DNA from: Nepenthes gracilis
Taxonomy: Eukaryota > Streptophyta > Magnoliopsida > Caryophyllales > Nepenthaceae
NCBI GenBank assembly: GCA_033239525.1
Contig: BSYO01000033.1
Span: 6,005,501-6,069,500 of the forward strand
Direction of reading: 5' to 3'
DNA length: 64,000 bases
The position numbers were made by a program, and so were the translations under genes. The notes below the pieces were generated by a model. It saw nothing but the letters and a program-made list of their open reading frames with translations. It had not been told where the DNA came from and made no database searches. Shown here piece by piece: positions 1 to 13,570 of this stretch (position 1 is the stretch's first letter; each line of letters opens with the position of its first letter).

Positions 1-2340
1 ATTTGTATGTTAAGGGGTGAAGTTTTTTGATATTTTCAAAATAGAAGAAGAATATTTGAATATATGATCATTCCCAAAAATGTGAATTTTTTGAATAGAA
101 TTTGATTCAAACAAATATATCTATTCAAAAGCCATACAAATAGAAGTGACTATTTACACAAAAATAATTATTTAGAACAAATATATATTTTTATCTTATA
201 CTCTATAAAAGCCATATTAATAGTTTATTTCCAAAAGTAACAAAAAATAACAAACAAAGCATTAAACTAAATTTTCCAATAAGTTGTTTATGTAAGACAT
301 AATTTCTTAGTTATAGACAATATAGTTTTATCAGTGTTCTCATTTTGATTTCATTAGTATAAATGCAGTAAATAAGGCTGTACTTATATATAATAATTCA
401 TTAAATTATATCTGTATCATAATTGATGAATATTATCTCAAAAAAATAAAGTTACAATACCCCTTAAATCATTTTCATAAGGCCTTCTTTCATATATTCG
501 GCGTGTTTATTGAAGATCGCTCTCTTTTTTTCTTTACACATTTGAGAGATTAATAGCTAGTTTTTATTTAAGTTTATTTAGCAAAGATTAGGGATTTGCT
601 AATCTTCTTTCAACCCGAAAAAACAAACTATTTTTATACTATTTGCATACTAATAGCTAGATCTTAGTTAAGGGTGACATATAATAATAATAATTATTAA
701 TCGATGGCACCTCATTGCCCACATTCCCATTCGTATGGGATTTGATTCTGATATGGAAGTGGGGCAGGGGGTTGTGATGCTTACCTTATTTTTCAGATGA
801 GAGGATCTAAGAAATGATAATTAAACTATATAAATTATTTTCAAAATAGCTATATTTTTAAAAATTTTTTATATTTAAATTTTATATTTAATAAATATTA
901 ATATTGTAAAAAAATTTAAAAACAATTAACTTAAACTATAGATGAGATTTACTTTTTTTGATACGGACTTGATATAAAATATAGATAATCAATAAAAATA
1001 TAACGCTGGTTGAACTTTTTTACTATTTATAATTCGACTATATTTTTAATTTTGTAAGCAATAACTCAAAATTTAAGATTTTAGACCGGTAAAAAGTTGG
1101 TCAACACATATTTTTCATTTTTATATTAATGGCATGTAATATTTTAAGTCTACTAGTAAATACGGTATCATTGAGTTAACATTTAGCGTTGAAGTCAAAT
1201 AATTAACAAAAAAATACGATTACACTAAAAATTGTAGAAATATGCTTTCTTTTTAAGGATTAATTGGAAGTAAAAGAACACGCTAAAAATCTAATTATTT
1301 AAATTTTAAATAAAGAGGATGATTCTATAAATGGTGATTATGAAAATATAATAGAAACTTAAAAATAATTTAGTTATTATTAGATAAATATTATTTTTAT
1401 TTTTATAAATTATAATGTTATAAATATTTAATAAAATAAATAAATTATGATATATTTTTATAATATTTTATATAATTTTATTATATATATTATTTTTTAA
1501 TATTAAAATTATGTTTGGTGTGATTGTAGGCATGCCCATTTCAGCACAAGAAAGCCATATGCCATATAGGATCTGGATATATTTATCCTATACTATACTT
1601 GTCACCAACTATTATATATATGTGTCATACTGAGTTGGGATATATTTATCATATTTTGTATCAATATGACATATTTTTATACAGACGGTCTAAATAAATA
1701 GAAACTCTGTACCAAAAATAGAATAAATGATAAGTTCGTTCATTTAAAATTTAAAATAAAAAACAAGATAAGAAAAGTAAAAATATTTTTTACACATAAT
1801 ACCAACATTTTTTTCTAATTATCGTAAAACTATAAATTTTATTTATTTTTATTCAATTATTTACAAATTATATTTTGATTTTTAATTATTATAAAATTTA
1901 GATTTTCCAGCTATATTTGCCTTTTTTTTTTCTTTCAATTTAAAACAACTAGAAGTGTTCAATTTACAATAGAATAAAAATTATGAATTTTAGGTGGGTA
2001 TGTCCAAAAAAAAAAAACTAAATATTTTCCCTAAGTTAATACGAGAATAAATAATGATAATGATCTCAATATTTTTTTTTTTTTTTTGCTAAGTTAAATA
2101 TTTAATAAATTTTAATATAATAAAAACAAAATTTATTTTTTATTTAAAAATCATCTCTATTAATATAGGGAGGGCAGGGGACTTATTTTGCAATGATATA
2201 GTACAGGACCTGTGCCGTATAATCGCGATCGTTGAAATAAAATCTAACGGCCGTAGAATATGTTTTTTTAAATTGTTAAATGTAAAAAAATAAAAATAAT
2301 AAAGTAAATTATGGCCGTTAAATTTTATATCAACGGCCGT
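1..2340. other. AT-rich intergenic DNA, no gene seen
   Basis: No coding frame with recognisable content was found. The stretch is strongly AT-rich with long A and T runs (for example near 1920, 2010 and 2073). Near its right end it has three related GGCCGT-centred motifs (about 2248, 2313 and 2333), which belong to the upstream region of the next gene. No terminal repeats of a transposon could be recognised by eye. Confidence 0.6.
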
Positions 2341-2435
2341 GATTGTGTGGTATAAACCCTGAATCGTGTTAGTGGGGGAAAGGGCCCCTGAGATAGTAAA
2401 CATAGGCCGCATCTCCTCTGCAAAACACACACACC

Positions 2436-2471
<36 letters not shown>

Positions 2472-2730
2472 CGATGGAGAGGATGAAAGAAAACAGATCG
2501 CAGGCCCTTGTCCTCCTCCGCAACGCTTCTTCGCCGTGGGCACTTTCCGAGCTTCTTCTCCGGGTAATTTGGATCCCCGTCACTGTTCCTCTTTCTCTTT
2601 CTCCGCTGTTTCATAGCTCACAGTCACAGTTCTCTCTCTCTTCCCCCTCTTAGTTTCCTTTTTCTCTTCGCTGCTTTTTTCAGTCTCAGAATCACCCTAC
2701 CTTTCTCTCTCTCTCCCGTTTCTGTCACAG
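2341..2730 (+). promoter_or_regulatory. Putative TAF11 promoter and non-coding first exon
   Basis: A TATA-like string overlapping a telo-box (TATAAACCCT, 2351-2360) is followed by a poly-A run of about 31 (2438-2468) and a pyrimidine-rich leader with CT repeats. A strong splice donor (CACAG|GTAATC) follows position 2730. A matching acceptor (TTTTTTTGTCAATAG) ends at 4428, ten bases before the TAF11 start codon, so I read this as a leader exon spliced to the first coding exon. The leader contains an upstream ATG at 2474 that opens a 30-codon frame ending at another possible donor (2563). Transcription start is inferred, not seen. Confidence 0.5.
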
Positions 2731-4428
2731 GTAATCACTAGCAGTTGCTTTGCTGCTGCTCTGTTCTGTTCTGTTGTTTATTTCTGCTCTGTTCGTTATT
2801 TTCCTTATTCTGAATCCCCTTCCCCTGCTTGACTCCCTCACCCTCTCTCCCAAATTACGATTTTTTTGTTTTGATTTTGTCAGACAAGGGTTTTCGATTT
2901 TTAAGTTTCCAATCAAGACCATTTTCTGATTCTGGGTGAATTTAAATGTGAAATTTTTTTAGAAAGGGAAAAGAATGGAAAACCGCCCCGCAGGTCCTCA
3001 CACTACTGTAATCGCAAGCATCATCGGAACTCCGCCTCCCATTCTCCCTGACTCTTCGCCTTTCTCTGTCTCATCTCTCTTTCTCCCACCACGGACCCTC
3101 CTTTATTGCCTCTGGAAAATCATAATTAAGTATTGTTTCCGCGGAAAAAAATAAAGTTAGATTGATCATATCCGCCCAGTTGATACTTTCTAACGTTTCT
3201 GGAGAATAACATATAGGTGAATTTTTCCATTCATGATGCCGGTGAGGGGAAGTGCATAAATCTCCAACGGAAGTGAACAAAAGGGGAAAACTTTCATGTC
3301 TATAGATGGCAAACCGCCAAATATTGGTTAACAAACAAGCTCCGAGGCCTTGAGTACTACCAATAACCAGCATCGAGGACCCTCGAGATCTTGTTTGTGT
3401 GTGTTTGTCGTGATCATGCTCTTCTTGTCGTTCAAACCAAATCCCATTTTCTTGGATTGAATTTGAGAGAATAATGGAATTGAAGGTGCTATGTTTTATT
3501 GAGAGCGTGGAAATTGGATCTGAAAGCCACAATGTGTTGGTTGTTGATGCTCAGGGTCGTAGGAGGGCTAGAGTGACAGAGGGAGGAGATGGGAGAGGGA
3601 GGGAGAGAGAGAGAGCAGGAGGGGTAGGGAGGTCCAGCAGTGCCAGTGCCGCTGCCACTGGAGGGGGAGGTCTGGCTGGGGTGGAAGGAGCAACTGTTGA
3701 TGGTGGTTTTGTTTTGCTTTTTTAAAATATTTTTTGTATTTAAATTCAACTAAAATTAAAAAGTGGCCTTGATTAAAAACATAATAAACTAAAAGTTCTT
3801 CTTTGGTAAAATCAAAACAATTACTGAACATCCTAAAAAAAAAAAAACAAAAAAATCTTCATTTGGTCATTTTGCTGTCTATCTGCCCCGCCCTTTCTGC
3901 CACAACTTGCTAGTCTACATTTTTCATTTAGTTCTTTTGTTTGTACTCTGGCATGGTTTATGTTAAACTATGCTGCCTTTTTTTCTATTTCGATAATTCT
4001 ATTTTCAAATATTCTTTTGTATGGCTTAAAACTCTATTCGTAAGCATTATTTAATCATTTTTAATAAATGTGTACCTCACTTTATTGGGTTGTGGCTGCG
4101 CATTGTGCCTAGGCCCCAAGAACCTTCTATGCCTGGGAGTACCAAGCACTGAGAGAACCAATGCACATTAGTTTTGTTTCATTAAGGATGCACTCTTCAT
4201 TTATTATTAATAATACTCTTCTTTGTTTTTCTTTTATCTAATTTGATTAGATGATAAGAAAAAGTCATTGAGTGTTCATTTTCAATTGTAAACTAAGATG
4301 AAGGACGTACTCCTGAGCATTTGTTTTGAATTGATATCATTTTGCCAGTTCAGTTTCCCTTCTATATGAGGTGAAGCTGGGGCTTCATGTTTAATCACCC
4401 TGAGTGATTATGTTTTTTTTGTCAATAG
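2731..4428 (+). other. 5'-leader intron of TAF11, with an unexplained antisense reading frame
   Basis: This is the inferred intron between the leader exon and the coding exon. It contains a GA/CT microsatellite around 3575-3630 and, on the - strand, an open frame of 153 codons (3532-3071) that I could not assign to any family. A pyrimidine-rich stretch lies upstream of that frame on the same strand, as a plant 5' leader might. It could be an antisense transcript, a gene-fragment pseudogene or chance. There is no evidence for a protein product. Confidence 0.4.
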
Positions 4429-4438
4429 TGGAGAACAA

Positions 4439-7400
4439 ATGAAACAATCCCAGGATCCATTTGAAGCTGCATTTGAGGAACAGGAAGAATCACCACCAGA
4501 TTCTCCACTTGCAGTTAACGATATTGAAACCCAAGTTCCTGCTTCATCAGGCACTGCTAATCGACATGAAGATGACAGCATGGATATAAATATTCATTCA
4601 AATGTTGCATCAATTTCAGCCGGTCCTTCAGCCCTTGCTGGGACCACTATGCGAGGCAGTAAGGTTAAAGAAGATGATGAGGAAGAAGAGGAGGAAAACA
4701 TGGATGTAGAGCTTGGGAAGTTCCCATCAGCCGGAGACCCTGATAAAATGGCCAAGATGCAGTGAGTCCTTGATGCTTCATGATGTTTTGATCTTGTATA
4801 GATTTGCATACTTTTGGTTTGAGTCTATGTTGTCGTATTGCTAGTATTTAATGTGTGCTTATTACATGACTCACTAACCTTTACAAGTCTTTTAGTTAGA
4901 TAGAATTTTTCCACTCCAGCCTTATTCTCAATGAAATCGATCTTACCTTGCTTAGATGTATTTTTTTTTTTTTTTTCGGGATGAGAATAGCTATTCCAGG
5001 GAATAGTCATCACAAAAGAAGTGAGAATAACTAACATTAGGGGACGTGGTATTATTTATTTCCATAGTAGAGTAAATAAATATTCCTAGATGTAGTGACA
5101 ACCATTGTTCGCCACTGTTGCGATCGGCGGCCATCTTGGTAATAACTATTCTATGATTCCTAGGTAATTCCATTCTCACCTTATTTTATTCAAACAACAA
5201 AATAAACGGTTAGAAAACGGGATCAAGTTTCCATGTAAACTAGCTTTTTTCATTGTTTTATTTTTTATTTTTTTTTTTTGGTGATGCATTTGGATTGCTT
5301 ACCATGAGTTGCTACTTTTTGCATACATTAATGGTGATTAGTGATATCAATTTTGTTGGTCTTGGTGCCTGTTCTAGCTGTTCATGAAGGGAAAGTTGTG
5401 AAATTTTAAAAACAAAGTTGAAGCAACAAGCTCCTGCCTATCCAAATAAAGAAAGTGTAAAATTGTTGTGAAGAGTTGAAGGATTTTATTCTTTTTTGGA
5501 CAATATTCTTAGAGAAAGACTTTTAACTTGTTGATTCTACACTTTGCAACGAGATTGATGCTCATAACATGGCAAAACATTCTTTTATTATTCTTTAGTA
5601 TGAGAAAAAAAATCATTTTGCCCTCTTCTTCCCTGTTGTGATGCAGTACTGTGTCTTTTCGCTGGTGGAATTTCTTATTCATATAAGCAAGAGAATGTGC
5701 TTCAGAAACATGCTGAGGGACGGAATCCTTTGATGCATTAAAATGGTGACTAGTTCACGAGGTTCTCACATCGTGAAGATAGGGAGCAAATATATGTAAC
5801 TTTATCACTACATTGCAGGGGGTTTTCTACATTGTGGAATCTTTTGAAGCATTATGGTAATGAAGTAAGAAGATGGATATTAAAAAACTGATAGAAAATA
5901 TTTTTTGTACTTGCTTAATTAAAATTCTCAGGGGAAGTCGCCTGCTTCTTTCCATTAATCTAGTAGGAATACTCAACAAATCTACAATTGAAAGGTGCGT
6001 TTAAGTGGTTTGTCAAAGAGAGAGCCTTCCAAGCATTTCATGATTGCCTTAGAGTTCTTTGGATGAGAAATCAGTGGACCCTTATATAGCAGAGAAGTAT
6101 CTGATTGAGAAGTAACCCCCTTCCCTAGTCCTCCCCTTTGGAAAGGTTCTGAATCACTCAAAACTGTCCTACATTCTTCTACAGAGAAAACAACATTTTT
6201 GGAAGTAGATAGATGTTGCTATGGATCCTACTATCTATTGTGCAATGAAAATAACATCATGGATATGAATTTGTTGGTTTGATGAGCACAAAGTTTGTTG
6301 ATTGATGTGTAGTGGAGATATGGGTGGAGAATTAACTGAATAACATAGATTATAATGAAGTGGAGTCAGAAGTTTGGAATTTGTTGGTTTTTTCATAAAC
6401 GATTAGATAAGAATGGTGTAGAGGAGGTTTTTGAAATTGAATCGCACTCCTACTTTTTTTCTGCCAAAGTTTGCTCTTTATTTTGATTACTTTTTTTTTT
6501 CCCTTGTCCCCATTGCTATTGTACTTCTTTCCATGGATGAACTTCTCATCTTCAGTGGAAGGACTCCCATTAATTGATTTCGTATGGGTATGTGGCTATG
6601 GAGATAATTACTCTACATGAATGGTAATTTCGTAGGACGGGAATTTATGATCAGGGATTGAAGACTCATTGTTGATGGGTTTGCTGTTTTTTGGATTGTG
6701 CTTGGTTGGCTTTACTATATGTTTTTGAGCTAAGTATGTTTGGGGAATTATTTGGATTTGAAATATTATATTTGCTTGAAGTTCCATTAATGCTTTTCTT
6801 GGTATTTGGTTTTTATTAACCTCCTTAACTATCCAAAAAAGGGTGTACAAAGGAGCATTGTAGCAAGATAGATTTTGATTGTTCTGTAGATACTACAGCA
6901 AGACAAACAAGCCAAGTGCTTATAGAGGAGTACTGTAGCAAGAGAGACTAAAGGGTATATCTATTAATGTGTGGCAAAGAAACTAATTCAACATGCGAGG
7001 TGGGTAAATTGATGCTTCCCATATTGTAGGTTTTGTGGTGGGTAAATTGACGCAACCTTACCTTTATATTGTATAGAGGTTGATTATATATTCAACATGC
7101 GACATACAAAGTCACAATAGAGCAACCTTATTGTTATACTAATGTTTACCCTCAAATGGTGAGGCAATCGTGGGAGGAATAGGGTAAGTACTCAATTGCA
7201 AGTGACAAGCTAGGAAGGATTAGCACTAGTAGGAGGCATTTAGCCATTGAATTAGTTATTTAGAAATGGTAATTGAGCATGTTATGAGAACCTCTTTAGA
7301 GGAGGAGGCATGCTAGTGGATGCTGTTAATTTTGATGGACTATGTTATCTTCATTTTCTAGCAAATGCCTATGAAAACAATGCTCAGGAATTTGGCTTTT

Positions 7401-10400
7401 TTTTAGGGGGAACACCGAGTGCACAGCTGCAACAATGGTTGGTACTTCTTTCATGTCAGAAAGAATCAGAAGCATGCATTTGGTTAATGATTGAAGGTCT
7501 TAGCTTTCGGCATGTGTTGAAAGGCATAATGAGATGTTGTCCTTGGCAAGAGGCTGAGGAAGGCTACGTCTCAAAATAAAATGCCAATTGGCGTGTGTAA
7601 CTGTTTCTGGGGGCCTCATCTTCTTAGGATCAAAGGAATATTGCTCACTGGAACAAATTAGTTGCTCGATATATAAAATCTTGCACAGATATTCATCGTG
7701 CATCATTTCATTTTCCTTGTTGAGTCCAAATAAAGCCTCAATATCATATTATGTACCCGGGATTTACCCTAGACCATACTTCTGCAGGAGATCATCAACA
7801 TCAGAAGATTGAATCAGATGCGTAGTTGCTAGTGTTGAAAGGAATTTTATGCAACTTCTTGATAAGTGTAGCTTCATTATTGGTTCTCATGTACCCATTA
7901 TTAGGAACAATTGTTGATATATCTTATGTTATCTATTCATTTACTAGGACTTGACCTTCTAGTAATTTTTGGCATATCAGGTAGGCAGAAGATGAAGAAG
8001 AGGAAAAATAGGTAATTTGGGGCATAGAATGCTGAACAAAGAATGCTACTTTACCAATATAAAATCATGTTTTTTCCTCCTTATTTAAGTAGTATAACTC
8101 TAATCAAATGGTAGATGTCCTCCGATATCAGATATGTGCACCATTTGTCTGTCAGCAATTTGTTATCTGTAGCTTTGGGTGAAAGTAGGATTAATGAAAA
8201 ATATTATTACATAAATAATACTATTTCCTCATTGTTAGGAATTGTTTAATTATTTGTGACGGTGTATATGTAACATATTCATGCATAATAGTCAACACAT
8301 AAACTGCTATTTAGAACTATATTCTTGCTTGTTAAATTCTGTCTTATTCTTCCCTTGTGATATCTCTTTCTTCCACTTCTTCCCTTCTTCTTTCCTGTCC
8401 AACTTGCTTATCTATGCTTAATTTAATTGCCAGAAGCTATACTGCAAGACAGACTGTGACCATATGGACACATGCTTATTAACTTAATAGTGTTTAGTAA
8501 GAGCCTTTTTTGGTGCCGAAACAGAGTAATTCTAGGGTCTGCAAGGGCCTGCTGAATGTAAGGATGTCCTAAAGAAGCTATTCTTGTTCAGAATGGCAAG
8601 TGCAGATGGAAATTGACCATGAACTTTGCCTTAAATTCGGTTTGGAGTAAAAAGTCTGTTCCAAAGAATGCCTTTATTATGTGGCTTGCTGTTGGGGGTA
8701 TTTTATTGACTGCAGACTTCTGATTCATGAAAGACTTGATGACGTTTTTTCCATTTGTTTAGGGAAGTGAAGGAGAATAGGAACCACACATTCTTTTATT
8801 GTTCCTAATCCGAGGAGGTGGTAACTGATGCCTTGAAACTTAAAAATATAAGTGGGAAAACTGAGGATGATGATGATTTGTGCATCTGGTTTAGCAGGGA
8901 TTAGAGAGGTGGAAATAAAACTAGCTACCATGGCTGCTATCTTCTAATTTTGATTTGGAAGGTATGAGATTTCGACTCTTTCTAAGTACAGGAAGATCTC
9001 TTTGGGAATGAAAAGCTTCTATAAGGCAGAACATTTCTTTTTTGTTCAGTTTGCTATGGATTTGGTGCTGGCTTGATTCTGGTCTATGTTTTTATGGATT
9101 CTGCCATGGGATTATCTAGTAATTGTACCTCAGAGTTTGAGCAATAATTACATCAACCTACCAAATGAAAGGGTAATAAACAAAATGTTTGTGAATGCTA
9201 ATGAATGCTTCATTGATTGCTAATGAATGCTTTGATTCTCACTTGAATGCTAATGAATTGGATTTCAAAAGGCATATGAACATGTAGATTATGATTTAAT
9301 TTGCTACATTATGATAAGAATAGGCTATTTAGGAAAATGGGTGGAGCGGATTAGTTTGTGCAATGGAAAACTTAATTTTTTTAAATTCTTATTAATCGTG
9401 AAACTTAGGATTTCTTACTAGCCTCAATGTTCAAGAGGGTTATAAGATAAGGGGATATGTTGTCTCCACTTCTCTATGTGCTAGTGATGGAAGTCTTAAG
9501 TTGACTTTTTAGTAAAGCTGCCAATTGTGGATTTATTGTTGAACGTGTTTGTGGGTTTGTGGCTGTTGGTATATTTGGAGAAGCATTTTTACTTGTTAAT
9601 AGGCTTTTCAGGCCTAAAAATTGATCTGCATTAAGTCTGAAGTTATTACTGTTGGAAATGCTACATTGTCAGAGAATATTTCAGTTGCGCATGGGCTCTC
9701 TTCTTAGTAATCTTTGAAACTTAGTTCTATTTTTACCCCCAAGTATCTATGTTGCACAATTGACCCTCAGGTGAGGGATGCGACACTAGGATGCTTCAAA
9801 TTAATTGCAAATACATGAAAATTTTGAGAAGTAGCTAAGCCCCATACCCATATCTTTCCGACACTTGCACACAAATGCATGTCCATGTAACATGGTTGGT
9901 AATTACTGAGACTTCCCCTTGATGCGAAATTTAAGGAGTTTTCAAGAATAGGAAAGTTTGAAAAGTGATTTTTCTTATGGAAAAAAGAAGATTCTTCAAA
10001 ATGTGGTTACTTAAGTCTAGCAAGTTTTGTTTAGTTCGAATCTAGATAAGTAATTAAAGATTTTTAATGGGGGTGGGAATACAAATTACAAAGTTTCGTT
10101 AATTAGATAATTACTCAGCTGTAAAAGAGACTAGTTTTTTGGTCGAGGAATTTTCAATAAGACCCTTTTGAGTAAGTGGTTATGGAGATTCCTTAAAGCA
10201 GTCTCTGTGGAGAAGAATAGTTCAAACCAAGTTCAGGTAATGTCATCTTCCTAAGTTTAGATAGATTAGCTGTAGTTTTTCCTTTGTGCTGGCCATTAGC
10301 TGTATAGCAATAAAACTTTACTTCAAACTTATATAAGTGCAACACTAAACAAGGAAATGAAAGTCGCAATACTCAACACCTCCTGTGGCCCTATGGTCAG

Positions 10401-13400
10401 CAAAAAAATAGCATGCCATGTTTTAGAATTATGATCTGGTGGGTGTGAAGATTTAGCGAGTTATATAGGGTACCTCATGTCTTTGTGAAGTTAAGAAGCA
10501 CGGCCTAGACCCAGACACTGGATACAGATGCAGATACGTGTAATTTCCTTTAAAATAGGACACGACACACTTGTAACACATTTATTAAGAGCCATGGCTT
10601 CTTATTAACGTGGGAATATGATTTGACAAAACAATACTATTTTTCCCTAACTAAGGTCTTAAAACTCCATATATATTCAAATGGCATATTCATCGGGTAT
10701 AAAATCTTTCTCCCTGCCCATTAATAGCCTCTGAAGATACTTTTCTAATTCCTCCTGCTTTGATTTCTAGTTGGAGGAATTTTAAACCACTTTGTTCTTT
10801 TCAAGTAATGGCTTTAAATATCCAGTGATCTGCAATAAGAGATTGTATTTCTGTAGGTTTTGTTAATTACCACAGAACTAAGATTATTAAAGGATCATTT
10901 TGTTTTGTAAGTTGAAGGTTCCTTACCCAGATGTCCAAACATGTCCTAATATGTCCAGATTAGATAAAAAAATTCCTAACTTGTTTGAGCATGCTGGTTC
11001 AAATACACACCAGACACTGGTGCACTATCCTGGAGGAAGTGCCCATTCATAGCCCTGAAGAAACCCTTCCCATGCCGACCCCCCACCCCACAAAAAGGGG
11101 AACTTTTGTGCACGTGTCACCCGTAGTCTTTCCCTATAAGCTTTGATCGAGTCCCTTCTACTAGTTTTGGAAATATCATTTGGATTGTTTTTAAGTGGAA
11201 ATTGAAACTGCTTGTTTTATGCTTATTAGGTCATTAATAATCAGCTATTGTGAATATTCACCTAATCACATTCATAAATAACTTTCAGGTCTATCTTATC
11301 TCAGTTCACGGAGGAACAAATGGGTAGATATGAATCCTTCAGGAGATCTGGTTTTCAAAAATCCAACATGAAAAGGGTATGTTTCTTTCTGTTTGGCCTG
11401 CTGTGATCTCCTGATATTCCCGCAGAGCTGTTTAGCATGTCATTGTTGAAGTGTTGTGAATAACACAAACATCAGGAATTGGAAGAGATGATAATTGCAG
11501 TTGCTTTTAACTCACTTTTTCTGTTAGGTTGAGGTGATATGAATCAGGTGTAATATGTGCTCTCACCAGATATTACTTTGGGCCTTTGATGGCTGGTTCA
11601 GGCTTGGAAATTTACTGTTTGGATAATGGACATGACAACAAAACCTTGAGTATTATTAAGTGAAGTCAGCTACCTGAATTTACTCTTAGCATTCCACTCA
11701 ATGCAATACAATATCCTCCAAAGAGTAGAAATATTTTAAATTATTTTTTATCATCTCACTCATGTTTTTCTAGGTTTACTTATTCTTTTTTTACTTCCAA
11801 ATATAACTAATTTATATTTCCTCTCAAGTATTTCATTTGGACTATTTTTTAGGAGTCTAAATCTCTTTATATATCATCCCCTTATCTTGTATTAGGTGTA
11901 ACTTTTGAACATTTATGGATATATGATCATTTTTTTACCGTAGCTTTTGGTGTGATTCTACCCACCCTTTTTTTGCATTCTCATGCCTGTATCATCCCTG
12001 CACTGTTTTGTTTTTCTTTTCTACATTGATGTATCATCACAATTTGTTTGTCTCTAATCCTTATCACAATTTGTTTCTGTCTCAAATCCTTCCATCATCA
12101 TCAGTTGCTTGCAAGTATTACGGGAAGTCAGAAGATTTCTGTACCAATGACTATTGTGGTCTCAGGAATAGCAAAAATGTTTGTTGGTGAGCTTGTCGAA
12201 ACGGGTAAGCCCTATACTGCTTTTTCTGTTGGAGGTTCTAATGAAAATTTAATGATCCTTATACTGAAGACTTTTGTTTGCCGTCTGAACATGATAATAA
12301 TAAAAATGGGTGATAATCTTCTCCTTATTTGGGATCATATTTTACTTTTTTCACCCCCATCTGTTAAGGGAAGACCAACGAAATGCAGCATTATGATTTG
12401 TGAAATCTCATGTAACAATGTTGGCACAGAATCATAGTTTTCAGAATGAAGTTAAGCAAAATGAAACGTTAAAATCACTTGGTGTCCTTGGCTTTGTGCT
12501 CATTTGAATGCATGCATCAAAGTGTTTGAACAACCTGTTATGCACACCTAATACTCTATCATGGACAAATGGGTTAAGAAATTTGAGTGCAACAGCTGCA
12601 CCTCGTATAAATAGTAGATAAAGGGAGATCAAAGTTGATAAAACAGATTTTCTCATCTTAACGTGGAAATAAGGGAGTGAAACACCTTTCTAATGTACTC
12701 AATTATTGCTTGCTAAGTTTTTTTCTGAGTCATAATGGCCAATGGTATGCATGGGCGGCTCCACATGGTTGTGAGTACGGTGAGTTGACCTCATTAGAAA
12801 AAAAAAATGAATTAAAGAAATTTATTATAAATATATTCATAATTGAATTGAAATTTTTTATTAATTCTTTTGAAAATTTTTCATGACCCAACAGAAAGTA
12901 TTTATTGACAATTGTGACTCAACTATCTTTCTAAATTAGTTGATTTTTTTATTAATATTTTGTTTAATTTTGAATTTATTCTATTAAAATAATAAATTGT
13001 GAAAGTGTTGATTTTATTGGTGAAAAAAATCCTAGATTTGCATTTTGTTAAGAAAAACACACACTAGTGTATTTAAATGAGCCATGTGTCATGACACAGT
13101 GTCCATTTTGAAGGTCTGTGCCATATGGATAATGCAGTACATTGCACAAAAACTAAAAATTTTGGAGAATTTGAATAGAATTGTCACCATATGATTTCAT
13201 CGATGGTTACAGGTTCAAGTCATGAAAATTATATTTTGCATATTGCAAGGCAAAGCCACACAAAAAGTCTAAAATGGTTCAACCTCTTTTGTAACCCTAG
13301 GTATGGTGAAAGCTTAGTGTGTATCGAAATGTTTTTCCCCCTTAAAACAGGAAACCTTGCTGTTAGATTCTGTGTTTGATTAGATCTCATTGTTCCAACC

Positions 13401-13570
13401 TGTCGTAATGCTAATTGGGTATTCAATATAATGGTTTTGCAGCTAGAATGGTGATGACAGAGAGGAAGGAGTCGGGTCCAATCAGACCATGCCACGTCAG
13501 AGAAGCATATAGAAGGCTGAAGCTTGAAGGCAAAGTACCCAAAAGATCTGTCCCAAGGCTCTTCCGCTAG
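4439..13570 (+). CDS. TAF11: Transcription initiation factor TFIID subunit 11 (TAF11)
   Basis: A histone-fold subunit of the general transcription factor TFIID; in the family it pairs with TAF13 in the nucleus. I read the CDS as exons 4439-4761, 11289-11376, 12105-12204 and 13443-13570, all with GT-AG borders and phases that add up to 212 aa plus stop, close to the Arabidopsis protein. Residues 1-75 are a low-complexity N-terminus opening with MKQSQDPFEAAFEEQEESPP; an acidic run lies at about 78-91. The conserved part starts at DPDKMAKMQ (100-108) and continues through LSQFTEEQM, the GSQKIS and KMFVGELVET segments, ERKESGPIRPCHVREAYRRL and the terminal KVPKRSVPRLFR. The start is the family start, just after an acceptor at 4428. 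Intron 2 (4762-11288) is unusually long and holds a LINE remnant. Exon borders are read by eye but are mutually consistent. Confidence 0.95.
9240..10310 (+). mobile_element. Decayed L1-type LINE (reverse transcriptase part) in a TAF11 intron
   Basis: Translating across several frames gives a recognisable but broken order of non-LTR reverse transcriptase motifs. KAYEHVDYDL comes first (about 9258-9290), then a GDMLSPLLYVLVMEVLS block (about 9450-9500). A SGLKI-like block lies near 9605-9625, and SKWLWRF (about 10170-10190) matches the usual NKALLGKWLWRF region. Frameshifts and stops separate every block. It lies in the same orientation as the host gene, inside its 6.5 kb intron, and probably accounts for part of that intron's length. 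The ends are not resolved. Confidence 0.75.

Noticed and set aside
7310..7579. 89-codon frame in the long TAF11 intron
   Set aside because: No recognisable family, isolated within intronic DNA, and no flanking splice structure; probably chance or old repeat debris.
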